Shown: piece by piece, positions 15,740 to 23,147 of the stretch
How the letters are laid out: every line of letters begins with the position of its first letter
Position numbering within the stretch: the stretch's first letter is position 1
DNA from: Saccharothrix sp. NRRL B-16314
GTDB taxonomy: Bacteria > Actinomycetota > Actinomycetes > Mycobacteriales > Pseudonocardiaceae
Assembly (NCBI RefSeq): GCF_000716595.1
Contig: NZ_JNXC01000034.1
Location: forward strand, 1 to 64,000
Direction: 5' to 3'
DNA length: 64,000 bases
Notes under the pieces: model-generated
What the model was told of the DNA's origin: nothing
Database searches by the model: none
What the model saw: the letters and a program-made list of their open reading frames with translations, nothing else
Program-made: the position numbers and the translations under genes

Positions 15740-16840
15740 ATGGCAGAGGTCGCTTACCTCAAGGCTTCGCGGATCTTCTCCGGCAACCCGCCGGTCCGCG
15801 CGGTCGACGAGTTGTCGTTGGACGTCACCGACGGCGAGTTCCTGGTTCTGGTCGGTCCGTCCGGCTCCGGCAAGTCGACCGCGCTGCGCATGCTCGCGGG
15901 CCTGGAGGACGTGGACGAGGGCGCCATCCACATCGGTGGCAAGGACGTCACCAACGTCCCGCCCAAGGGCCGTGACATCGCGATGGTGTTCCAGTCCTAC
16001 GCGCTGTACCCGCACATGACGGTCGCGGAGAACATGGGCTTCGCGCTCAAGCTGCGCGGCGTCAGCAAGGTCGAGATCAAGGAGAAGGTCGCCGAGGCGG
16101 CCAAGATGCTCGACCTGACCAAGTACCTGGACCGCAAGCCGAAGGCGCTGTCCGGCGGTCAGCGCCAGCGCGTCGCGATGGGCCGCGCGATCGTCCGCGA
16201 GCCCTCCGTGTTCCTCATGGACGAGCCGCTGTCCAACCTGGACGCGAAGCTCCGCGTGGAGACCCGCGCGAACATCGCGGCCCTGCAGGCCCGGCTCGGC
16301 ACCACCACGATCTACGTCACGCACGACCAGGTCGAGGCCATGACCATGGGCCACCGGGTCGCCGTGCTCAAGGACGGCCTGCTCCAGCAGTGCGACACCC
16401 CGCGCGCGCTGTACGACAAGCCGGCCAACGCGTTCGTCGCCGGGTTCATGGGCTCGCCCGCGATGAACCTGAAGACCGTGCCGCTGACCTCCGAGGGTGC
16501 GAAGCTCGACGGCATCGTGGTGCCGCTGGAGCGCCGCATGATGGACAAGGCCGCCGGTGAGGGCCTGTCCGAGGTCACGTTCGGCATCCGCCCCGAGTCG
16601 CTGGCGCTGGTCGGCTCCTCGGAGCAGGGCATGGACATGACCGTCGAGCTGGTCGAGGAGCTGGGCGCGGACGCGCTCATGCACGGCTCGGTCCGCATCG
16701 GCAACGTGCCCGAGCGGTTCGTGGTCCGCGTGGACGGCCGCACGCCGCCCACCCTGGGCCAGACCGTCAAGGTCGCCGTCCGCGACGCCGGCGAGGTCCA
16801 CCTGTTCCACCCGGAGTCGGGCCACCGGCTGACGGACTGA
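15740..16840 (+). CDS. msiK: multiple-sugar ABC transporter ATPase (MsiK/MalK/UgpC type)
   Basis: This 366-residue ATPase powers sugar importers from the cytoplasmic face. Walker A GPSGSGKST, the signature LSGGQRQRV, Walker B VFLMDEP, the D-loop SNLDAKLR and H-loop YVTHDQVEAM are all intact. A C-terminal regulatory MOB/TOBE region (TFGIRPESLAL) follows. ATG 15740 with GAAAGG upstream is preferred over GTG 15731. In Streptomyces one MsiK serves several importers. Neither sugar importer in this window carries its own ATPase, so it may serve both malEFG and the system at 57.7-60.9 kb. The upstream operator matches those of the mal operon. Confidence 0.9.
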   Translation: MAEVAYLKASRIFSGNPPVRAVDELSLDVTDGEFLVLVGPSGSGKSTALRMLAGLEDVDEGAIHIGGKDVTNVPPKGRDIAMVFQSYALYPHMTVAENMGFALKLRGVSKVEIKEKVAEAAKMLDLTKYLDRKPKALSGGQRQRVAMGRAIVREPSVFLMDEPLSNLDAKLRVETRANIAALQARLGTTTIYVTHDQVEAMTMGHRVAVLKDGLLQQCDTPRALYDKPANAFVAGFMGSPAMNLKTVPLTSEGAKLDGIVVPLERRMMDKAAGEGLSEVTFGIRPESLALVGSSEQGMDMTVELVEELGADALMHGSVRIGNVPERFVVRVDGRTPPTLGQTVKVAVRDAGEVHLFHPESGHRLTD

Positions 16841-16855
16841 CGTCCGAGACGCACA

Positions 16856-16898
16856 CCACAGGGGCCACCTCCGTCCAGGCGTGGGGTGGCCCCTGTGG
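16856..16898 (+). terminator. intrinsic terminator-like hairpin after msiK
   Basis: A perfect 14-bp stem (16856-16869 with 16885-16898) encloses a 15-nt loop, 16 bp after the msiK stop. No U-tract is present. Confidence 0.75.
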
Positions 16899-16941
16899 CG
16901 TGTCCGCGGCCCGCCCTGTGGTGTGCGGAACACCCGGTCGG

Positions 16942-16993
16942 TGGACATAGCGGTGGCGGAGCGTTCTAAACTGAACTCGACAACGGTTTCCAT
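16942..16993 (+). promoter_or_regulatory. zinc importer promoter with Zur-box-like operator
   Basis: TGGACA (16942-16947) and TAAACT (16967-16972) form a promoter with a 19-bp spacer. CGACAACGGTTTCCAT at 16978-16993 overlaps the expected start site and matches 12 of 15 positions of a TGAAAACGGTTTTCA-type Zur box (recalled consensus). Zinc-loaded Zur bound here would repress the operon. Confidence 0.55.
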
Positions 16994-17026
16994 TGCCTAT
17001 CTGTCCGCCTGTCGAGGAGTGCTCTG

Positions 17027-18022
17027 ATGACTGTCCGCAACGCGTTGCTCGGCGCGGTGGCCGCCGCGACCGCCGTCGCCCTGACCGCCTGCGGCGTCCA
17101 GGACACCCCCGCCCAGGACAACGGCAAGATCAAGGTCGTCGCCTCCACCAACGTGTGGGGCAGCGTGGTCAAGGCCGTCGGCGGTGACGACGTCGAGGTC
17201 AGCGCGATCATCGACGACCCGTCCGGCGACCCGCACTCCTACGAGAGCAAGCCCGCCGACCTGGCCGCCGTGCGCGACGCCCGGCTCGTCATCTTCAACG
17301 GCGGCGGCTACGACGACTTCTTCGCCAAGCTCCTCGGCCCCGACACGGAGTCCGCCAAGAAGATCGAGGCGTTCCCGCTGTCCGGTAAGGCCGACGGGCA
17401 CGACGAGCCCGAGCCCGAGACCTCGGCCGGGCCCGAGACGTCCGCCGAGCCCGGGACCGGCGAGGAAGGCCACGAAGAGGGCCACGAGGAAGGCCACGAC
17501 CACGCCGTCAACGAGCACGTCTGGTACGACTTCGCGACCGTCCGCCTGGTCGCCGACCAGGCCGCCGCCGACCTCGGCGCGATCGACCCGGCCAAGAAGG
17601 CCGTGTTCGAGGCCAACGCCAAGGACTTCACCACGAAGCTGACCGAGCTGGAGCAGCGCGTCGAGGGCAAGGGCGCGGGCAAGAAGGTCATCGCGACCGA
17701 GGCCGTCGCCCACTACCTGCTCGACACCGCGGGCGTCGAGGACGTCACGCCCGAGTCGTTCAGCGAGGCCGTGGAGAACGAAGCGGACATCCCCGCCGCC
17801 GCCCTCGCCGACGTGACCCGGCTGATCGAGCAGAAGCAGGTCGTCGCGCTGGTCAACAACGCCCAGACCGAGAACGCCGCCACCCGTCAGGTCGTCGACA
17901 AGGCCAAGGGCGCGGGCGTGCCGGTCACCGAGGTGACCGAGACGCTGCCCGAGGGCGCCACGGGTTACCTTGACTGGATGACGAAGCAGGTCGACTCGCT
18001 GGTGGGGGCGCTCGGCGCATGA
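17027..18022 (+). CDS. znuA: zinc ABC transporter substrate-binding lipoprotein
   Basis: This 331-residue lipoprotein has the lipobox LTAC at residues 19-22 and belongs to the cluster A-I metal-binding family (ZnuA/TroA). Between the first metal-binding region (PSGDPHSYESKPADLAAV) and NEHVWYDFATVRLVAD lies the charged loop characteristic of zinc-specific members, Glu/Pro-rich then His-rich (EEGHEEGHEEGHDH). It delivers Zn2+ to ZnuB. Its stop overlaps the znuC start (ATGA). A Zur-box-like element overlaps the promoter, supporting zinc over manganese. Confidence 0.9.
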   Translation: MTVRNALLGAVAAATAVALTACGVQDTPAQDNGKIKVVASTNVWGSVVKAVGGDDVEVSAIIDDPSGDPHSYESKPADLAAVRDARLVIFNGGGYDDFFAKLLGPDTESAKKIEAFPLSGKADGHDEPEPETSAGPETSAEPGTGEEGHEEGHEEGHDHAVNEHVWYDFATVRLVADQAAADLGAIDPAKKAVFEANAKDFTTKLTELEQRVEGKGAGKKVIATEAVAHYLLDTAGVEDVTPESFSEAVENEADIPAAALADVTRLIEQKQVVALVNNAQTENAATRQVVDKAKGAGVPVTEVTETLPEGATGYLDWMTKQVDSLVGALGA

Positions 18023-18855
18023 GAGTTCCGGGCACGACAGCTCAGGTGACGGACCGGTCGACGCGCGCCGCGATCGCCTTGCGCGGCGCGCGCCTGTCCT
18101 ACGGCGACCGGGTGCTGTGGGACGGGCTGGACCTGGACGTCGCCCCGGGCGAGTTCGTGGCCGTCCTCGGACCGAACGGCTCGGGCAAGACCAGCCTCAT
18201 GCGGGTGCTGCTCGGCCTCCAGCCGCTGTCCGCCGGCACCGTGGACGTCGCGGGCGGCAACCGGCGCATCGGCTACATCCCGCAGCAGCGGGCGATCGAC
18301 GTCAGCCTCACCCTGCGCGGCCGTGACCTCGTCGGCTTCGGCCTGGACGGGCACCGCTGGGGCCTCGGCTGGCGCAACCGGCGGGAACGCCGGGACAGGG
18401 TGGACGCGGCGCTGGAGTCCGTCGGCGCGACGAAGTACGCCGACGAGCCGATCGGCCTGCTCTCCGGCGGCGAGCAGCAGCGGCTGCGGGTGGCGCAGGC
18501 CCTGGTCGGCGACCCCGAGGTGCTGCTCTGCGACGAGCCGCTGCTCTCGCTCGACCTCGCCAACCAGCGCGTGGTCAGCGACCTGATCGACGCCCGTCGC
18601 CGCACCGCCGGCACGGCCGTCCTGTTCGTCACGCACGAGATCAACCCGATCCTGCCGCTGGTCGACCGGGTGCTGTACCTGGTCGAGGGCCGGTTCCGGA
18701 TCGGCACGCCCGCCGAGGTGATGACCTCGCGGACGCTGACCGAGCTCTACCGCACGAACGTCGAGGTGGTCCGGGTGCGCGACCAGATCCACGTGGTCGG
18801 CGCGCAGCACGTGTGCGAGGACGAGCCGCACCACATCACGAACGAGGCCGTCTGA
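18019..18855 (+). CDS. znuC: zinc ABC transporter ATPase
   Basis: This 278-residue ATPase has Walker A GPNGSGKTS, the signature LLSGGEQQRLRVAQAL and Walker B VLLCDEPLLSLDLANQ. The switch His is in VTHEINPIL. It energises ZnuB. It begins at ATG 18019 inside the znuA stop and its own stop overlaps the znuB start (TGATG), so the three genes are translationally coupled. The Asp of the Walker B-adjacent D-loop is present (SLDLANQ). Confidence 0.9.
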   Translation: MRVPGTTAQVTDRSTRAAIALRGARLSYGDRVLWDGLDLDVAPGEFVAVLGPNGSGKTSLMRVLLGLQPLSAGTVDVAGGNRRIGYIPQQRAIDVSLTLRGRDLVGFGLDGHRWGLGWRNRRERRDRVDAALESVGATKYADEPIGLLSGGEQQRLRVAQALVGDPEVLLCDEPLLSLDLANQRVVSDLIDARRRTAGTAVLFVTHEINPILPLVDRVLYLVEGRFRIGTPAEVMTSRTLTELYRTNVEVVRVRDQIHVVGAQHVCEDEPHHITNEAV

Positions 18856-19685
18856 TGGAGCACTTCCTGGACCTGGACATCACCCTGGACGTGCTGAGCT
18901 ACGTCCAGCCGATGCTCGTCGCGGGCGCCGTGCTCGGGCTGCTCGGCGGTCTGCTCGGCCCGCTCATCGTCACCCGCAAGATGGCGTTCGCCGTGCACGG
19001 CACGAGCGAGCTGGCGTTCACCGGCGCCGCGGCGGCCCTGCTGGTCGGCGTCGGCGTCGGGTACGGCGCGCTGGCCGGTTCGGTCATCGCCGCGCTGCTG
19101 CTGGGGCTGCTGAGCACCCGCAACTCGGACCGCGACTCGGTGATCGGCGCGATCCTGGCGTTCGGCCTCGGCCTCGGCGTGCTGTTCCTGGCCCTGTACG
19201 AGGGGCGCGCGGTGAACAAGTTCGGCCTGCTGGTGGGGCAGGTGGTGAGCGTCGGGTCGGCGGACCTGTGGCTGCTGGTCGGCTCGTCGGTGGCCGTGCT
19301 GGTGGTGCTGGCGTTCATCTACCGGCCGCTGCACTTCGCCAGCGTGGACGCGGCCGTGGCCGTGGCGCGCGGTGTGCCGGTGCGCACGCTGTCGGTCGTG
19401 TTCGCGGTGCTGGTGGGCGTGGCTGTGGCGTTGAGCGTGCAGCTCGTCGGAGCCCTGCTCGTGCTGTCGCTGATGATCACGCCCGCCGCCGCGGCGACCC
19501 GCGTCACCGCGAGCCCGCTGCGCGCCACCCTCCTGGCCGTCGTGTTCGCGGAGGTGTCCGTGCTCGGCGGGATGGTGCTGTCCCTCGCGCCGGGCCTGCC
19601 GGTGAGCGCGTTCGTCACCGCGGTGTCGTTCCTGATCTACCTGGTCTGCCGGCTGACGAGCGGCAAGCGGGAAAGAGTGCAATAA
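18855..19685 (+). CDS. znuB: zinc ABC transporter permease
   Basis: This 276-residue member of the ABC-3 metal permease family has about eight hydrophobic helices. The family's GPLIVTRKMAFAVHGTSELAFTGAA segment lies near residues 36-60, and a conserved SLMITPAAAATRV lies near residue 210. ATG 18855 overlaps the znuC stop; the upstream in-frame extension reads through znuC and is not used. It completes a Zn2+ importer with the upstream two genes. No clear terminator is seen immediately after the stop. Confidence 0.9.
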   Translation: MEHFLDLDITLDVLSYVQPMLVAGAVLGLLGGLLGPLIVTRKMAFAVHGTSELAFTGAAAALLVGVGVGYGALAGSVIAALLLGLLSTRNSDRDSVIGAILAFGLGLGVLFLALYEGRAVNKFGLLVGQVVSVGSADLWLLVGSSVAVLVVLAFIYRPLHFASVDAAVAVARGVPVRTLSVVFAVLVGVAVALSVQLVGALLVLSLMITPAAAATRVTASPLRATLLAVVFAEVSVLGGMVLSLAPGLPVSAFVTAVSFLIYLVCRLTSGKRERVQ

Positions 19686-19768
19686 CACGTTTGGCGTGGA
19701 CCGGGAGCGGGTAAGCGGCCCTTAGGGGGCACCTGGCCCGCTGCCGAATGCGGGCTGTGCGGAGACTG

Positions 19769-19867
19769 GTGCCATGCGACGCACGATCACGCCCGTGGAC
19801 CACCGCCGTCGCGGTGGCGGTCCCGGCCGCGCTCGCGGCCGTCGGGCGACCGGAGCGGGGCACTTAG
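19769..19867 (+). CDS. possible 32-residue hydrophobic micro-protein
   Basis: GTG at 19769 is preceded by GGAGA and opens a 32-codon frame with a hydrophobic core (WTTAVAVAVPAALAAVG) bounded by charged ends. This could be a single membrane helix. It lies in the gap between the convergent znuB and diguanylate cyclase genes and overlaps the latter's stop by 4 bp. Support is weak; the same DNA also forms a CCACCGC/GCGGTGG hairpin that could be a terminator. Confidence 0.2.
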   Translation: MPCDARSRPWTTAVAVAVPAALAAVGRPERGT

Positions 19868-21342
19868 GCCGAGCGGCCCGCCCCGGCTTCCTGCCCCACG
19901 GATTCGTCGACCGGCTCGTCCACCCGCGGCGCGGGCAGCAGCCTGATCTCGCCGGCGGCGACCCGCACCTGGTTCCGGCCGTTCTCCTTGGCCGCGTACA
20001 GGGCGGCGTCCGCGCAGTGCTGCGCGTCCAGCAGGCAGTCGCCGTTGTCCGGCAGCACGGCCACGCCGATGGACGCCGAGATGGCGCGCACCTCCGGCCC
20101 CTCCGGCGTCAGCGGCAGGTTCCGGCCGCGCAGGGTTACCGTGTTGCGGTGCTTGTCGGTGGTCATCACGGACATCTCGCCGATCGCCTCGCGGACCCGT
20201 TCCGCGATGGCCGTGCCCTGTGCCAGGCCCGTGTCGGCGAGCACCACGACGAACTCCTCGCCGCCGTCCCGCCCGGCCACGTCGCCCGGCCGCAGCTTCT
20301 CCCGCAGTATCCGGCCCACCTCGGCCAGCACCGCGTTGCCCGCCGGGTGGCCCCAGGTGTCGTTGATCCGCTTGAAGTGGTCGAGGTCGATGGCCAGCAC
20401 GGTCACCGGCTGCCCGTCGTGCCGGCAGCGGTCGGTGAGCCTGTTCGCGTACTCGGCCAGGCCGTTCGTGTTGAGCAGCCCGGTCCGGTAGTCGGTGTGC
20501 GCGTCCTCGGCCAGCCGCGCCTGCGCCTGCTCCTGCTCGCACAGCAGCCGCTCGAGGTGCGCCCGGCGCTCCGCGGCGTGGTACAGCAGCGAGTTGACCA
20601 GGATCACCGGGAACACCAGCAGCAGCGGACCCACCCAGTGCGTGGTCATCAGCATGCCGAGCATGGCGCCCGCGCCGAGCGTGCTCAGCTCCAGCATGTT
20701 GTCCGCGCGGGAACCGAGGAACTCCTGGATGCGGGTGTGCGGGGTGACGATCTTCAACGCGATGGCGATGTTCATGCCCTGCGCGCCCCAGTTGACCACC
20801 GCGGCCACGATGAGGACCAGCACCAGGCCGAGGTCGTCCGGGATGCGACCGCTGGCCAGCAGCGACAGGCCGGACAGGTGCACCACCGCCCACGCCAGCA
20901 TGGTGCCGCCGAGGATGCTCGCGGAGCTGAACACGAACCGGTACGGCTGACGCCGTGCGATCGGCTGGATCAGGATCCGCATCCAGATCGTGGCGAGCAC
21001 GGCCAGCGCGCCGGGCAGTGCGATGGCGGCGGCGAACGTCCACACGGACGTGAGGTCGATGTGCGGCCCGGCCGACTCGTTGCGCCGCGACTCCTCGGCC
21101 CGACGCACGATCATCAGGTGGATCGTGATGGCGAACATGACCGCGCCGAACCTCAGCCAGTCCGCGTTGGACACCGTGCCGAGGGTGGTCAGCAGCCAAA
21201 TGGCCGCAGCCGCTACCGCCGATTCGATCAGGAAGAAGTAGCCGAGGGCGGCCGGTCGCAACGTCCACAGATCCCAGTTGCGAATCGAGGGCCGGCCGAC
21301 TGCCACAGGAGCCTCCTGGTCAGTCAAACTGTTCTTCACCAC
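19864..21342 (-). CDS. membrane-bound diguanylate cyclase (GGDEF)
   Basis: This 492-residue protein has about seven hydrophobic segments in the first ~255 residues, a short coiled region (AERRAHLERLLCEQEQAQARL), and a C-terminal GGDEF domain. The active site is GGEEF at about 360-364. An RPGD inhibitory I-site lies 5 residues upstream, as in product-inhibited cyclases. It makes cyclic di-GMP from two GTP. No EAL domain is fused and no c-di-GMP receptor gene is adjacent. GTG 21342 or the next GTG may be the start. Confidence 0.87.
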   Translation of the reverse strand: MVKNSLTDQEAPVAVGRPSIRNWDLWTLRPAALGYFFLIESAVAAAAIWLLTTLGTVSNADWLRFGAVMFAITIHLMIVRRAEESRRNESAGPHIDLTSVWTFAAAIALPGALAVLATIWMRILIQPIARRQPYRFVFSSASILGGTMLAWAVVHLSGLSLLASGRIPDDLGLVLVLIVAAVVNWGAQGMNIAIALKIVTPHTRIQEFLGSRADNMLELSTLGAGAMLGMLMTTHWVGPLLLVFPVILVNSLLYHAAERRAHLERLLCEQEQAQARLAEDAHTDYRTGLLNTNGLAEYANRLTDRCRHDGQPVTVLAIDLDHFKRINDTWGHPAGNAVLAEVGRILREKLRPGDVAGRDGGEEFVVVLADTGLAQGTAIAERVREAIGEMSVMTTDKHRNTVTLRGRNLPLTPEGPEVRAISASIGVAVLPDNGDCLLDAQHCADAALYAAKENGRNQVRVAAGEIRLLPAPRVDEPVDESVGQEAGAGRSA

Positions 21343-21414
21343 GACCCCCTACCCTCTGCACGGCGTCGCGTGGCGTACGCCGTTCGCAGCGGCACGTCCG
21401 TGCCCGAGAAGTGC

Positions 21415-21450
21415 GAGGAGGTGTTCGCCATGCGCAACCGCGACATGTGA
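21415..21450 (+). CDS. micro-ORF 1 (MRNRDM) with its Shine-Dalgarno sequence
   Basis: A GAGGAGG at 21415-21421 sits 8 nt before ATG 21430, which opens a six-codon frame MRNRDM ending in TGA. The same last four residues and stop recur in the second micro-ORF, encoded with two synonymous third-base differences. No longer gene follows on this strand. It lies in the gap between the minus-strand MFS and diguanylate cyclase genes. The function is unknown; candidates are a leader-type regulatory peptide, a signal peptide pheromone or a precursor. Confidence 0.4.
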   Translation, partial: EEVFAMRNRDM

Positions 21451-21491
21451 CACCACTCCCTCCATCCCCGGACCGAATGTTCACCGTACGT

Positions 21492-21509
21492 GCCCGCGGG
21501 CTAGCGGGC
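21492..21509 (-). terminator. small hairpin between the micro-ORFs
   Basis: GCCCGC and GCGGGC are separated by 6 nt. It could terminate the MFS transcript on the minus strand or separate the two plus-strand micro-ORFs. It is weak on its own. Confidence 0.3.
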
Positions 21510-21516
21510 CGCAGCC

Positions 21517-21552
21517 GAGGGGGCCTTCATGTTTGACAATCGCGATATGTGA
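21517..21552 (+). CDS. micro-ORF 2 (MFDNRDM) with its Shine-Dalgarno sequence
   Basis: GAGGGGG at 21517-21523 lies 5 nt before ATG 21529, opening a seven-codon frame MFDNRDM and TGA. The NRDM-stop ending is shared with micro-ORF 1, 100 bp upstream, but uses AAT and GAT where the first uses AAC and GAC. This suggests selection on the peptide rather than the DNA. The frame ends 10 bp short of the MFS stop codon on the other strand. Confidence 0.4.
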   Translation, partial: EGAFMFDNRDM

Positions 21553-21562
21553 TGACTCCGTT

Positions 21563-22786
21563 TCAGATCACCACCGCCTCCGAGTCGTTTCGGGAGCGGG
21601 CCCGTCGCCAGGCTACGGCCGCCTGGGTGGCGAGCAGCAGCCCGATACCGCCCGCACCCGCGATCGTCGCGGTCACCGAACCGATCGAATGCGCCACGAC
21701 ACCGGCCACCGCCATACCGCCGCCCTGCGACGAGCGCAGAGCGGCACGGCCGATGCCGTACGCCCGACCTCGGTAGGCGTCGGGCAGGATGCGCATCCAC
21801 GCCGAGCGTGCGGGCGTGTGGTACGCACCGGCCATACCGGCGATGACCAGCAGGACGATGGTCCAGGTCAGGTTCGGGTGCAAGGCGAACATGACCAGAG
21901 GGGCCAAGGACAGTATGGCGAGCGGACCGATCAGCCGCTCGCGTTTGGCGGGATCACGCACCAGCCGGAAGAGCACGGCCACGCCGAGGACGTTGGCGGC
22001 GGGCTCGATGGCCAGGATCAGGCCGACGGCCCAGATCGCGTCCAGACTCGCCGCCAGGGGCACGGCGAGTCCCTCGGGGACCATGGCGAGGCCGGCCAGC
22101 AGGCGCATGCCCATCAGGCTGCGCAGCCGCGGCTCGGTGACCAGGAGCGTGAACGCGCCCTTGGGGCCTTCGGGGTCCCGATGCGCGCCGAGCGGGTCGG
22201 CCGCGGGCCGGTGTCGGACCGAGACCTGCACCAGGATCGCCACCCACACGAACGAAGCCGCGTCGATCGCGAGCGCCAGGTTGGGGCCGGCGTTGATGAC
22301 GAGGAACCCGGCGGCGGCGAGGCCGACCATCTGGGCGACGTCCACGGACGTGCCGAACAGCGCCACGCCGTCGTCGTAGCCCTTCTCGGGCAGCACGTGC
22401 GGGAGGCTCGCCTCCTGGGCGGCCAGGAACGGCGACGAGATCATCAGGACCACGACCAGCAGCACGATCATGATCCACAACGGCGTGCCGGGCACGGCCA
22501 TGAGCGCGACCAGTGCGGCCTGCAGCCACGCGCAGACGACCATCACCGTGCGACGCGGGAACCGGTCCGCGAGCCAGCCGAGGAGCGGGCCGGAGATCAA
22601 CGGCGGAAACAGCGTCAGCGACCACGTGAGAGCCGTCCACGCCGGTGATTGAGTGCGTTCGAACACCAGGAGTGACAGCGCCACGGCGGCGAGCTGGTCG
22701 CCGAACGTGGACACGGTCGAGCCGATCCACATGCCGCGGAACTCGCGGTTGCCCACGAGCGCGCGGATGGTCCCCCCGGAAGTCAC
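21563..22786 (-). CDS. MFS transporter, drug-efflux (MefA-like) type
   Basis: This 407-residue major facilitator has about twelve hydrophobic helices. It shows the family A-motif-like loop GWLADRFPRRTVMVVCAW and the start REFRGMWIGSTVSTFGDQLAAVALSLLVFERT typical of the macrolide-efflux-like MFS_3 group. The substrate is unknown. GTG 22786 is preceded by GGGGGAG at good spacing. The 5' flank is unusually A+T-rich for this chromosome. Confidence 0.82.
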   Translation of the reverse strand: MTSGGTIRALVGNREFRGMWIGSTVSTFGDQLAAVALSLLVFERTQSPAWTALTWSLTLFPPLISGPLLGWLADRFPRRTVMVVCAWLQAALVALMAVPGTPLWIMIVLLVVVLMISSPFLAAQEASLPHVLPEKGYDDGVALFGTSVDVAQMVGLAAAGFLVINAGPNLALAIDAASFVWVAILVQVSVRHRPAADPLGAHRDPEGPKGAFTLLVTEPRLRSLMGMRLLAGLAMVPEGLAVPLAASLDAIWAVGLILAIEPAANVLGVAVLFRLVRDPAKRERLIGPLAILSLAPLVMFALHPNLTWTIVLLVIAGMAGAYHTPARSAWMRILPDAYRGRAYGIGRAALRSSQGGGMAVAGVVAHSIGSVTATIAGAGGIGLLLATQAAVAWRRARSRNDSEAVVI

Positions 22787-23147
22787 AACTCCCCCAGGTT
22801 GCTCGGCCCCGATGAGTGAGTCACGTTACCCCCACCCGAAGTAACAATTCCCTCGGTTAGCACGGTAGAAGCTGCCGGATGTGCAATCTCTGTCCTACCA
22901 CACTGTGTACCCGAACGGAGCAGGTCGGTTACATAAAGTAGTTGCAACAGCGAAAAATCGCCCACTTATTCTTGACAGTTGACGGTACGTGACACGGCGT
23001 GAGCAATCCTCGCCTACCCTACGTCGAACGGGTCACCATTGAGGTTCGGGCCGGCTGGGCCGACCGGGCGAGCGCGTTACCTCGGGTCACCGGACGGCAG
23101 ACGTCCGCTGGTGCGTCAATTGTGGAACAACGCCGGCTTGTCGATCT
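22787..23147. other. A+T-richer gap upstream of the MFS gene
   Basis: This 361-bp gap is less G+C-rich than its surroundings and holds no convincing gene; a 60-codon GTG frame on the minus strand uses codons foreign to this genome. It contains TTGACA at 22972-22977 without a matching -10. A small hairpin CGGACG-GCAGA-CGTCCG (23091-23107) could end the MBOAT transcript. Confidence 0.4.

Noticed and set aside
15524..16993. Upstream extension of the antitoxin frame to 580 codons on the minus strand
   Set aside because: It runs antisense through the msiK ATPase gene, which has all ABC motifs. Only the last 90 codons resemble an antitoxin.
22783..22965. 60-codon minus-strand frame upstream of the MFS gene
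   Set aside because: Codon use is unlike the genome, it has no Shine-Dalgarno sequence or recognisable domain, and it ends at the MFS start. It is more likely the leader region.
22972..23020. TTGACA and TACCCT as a plus-strand promoter
   Set aside because: The spacing is 37 bp and no plus-strand gene follows.
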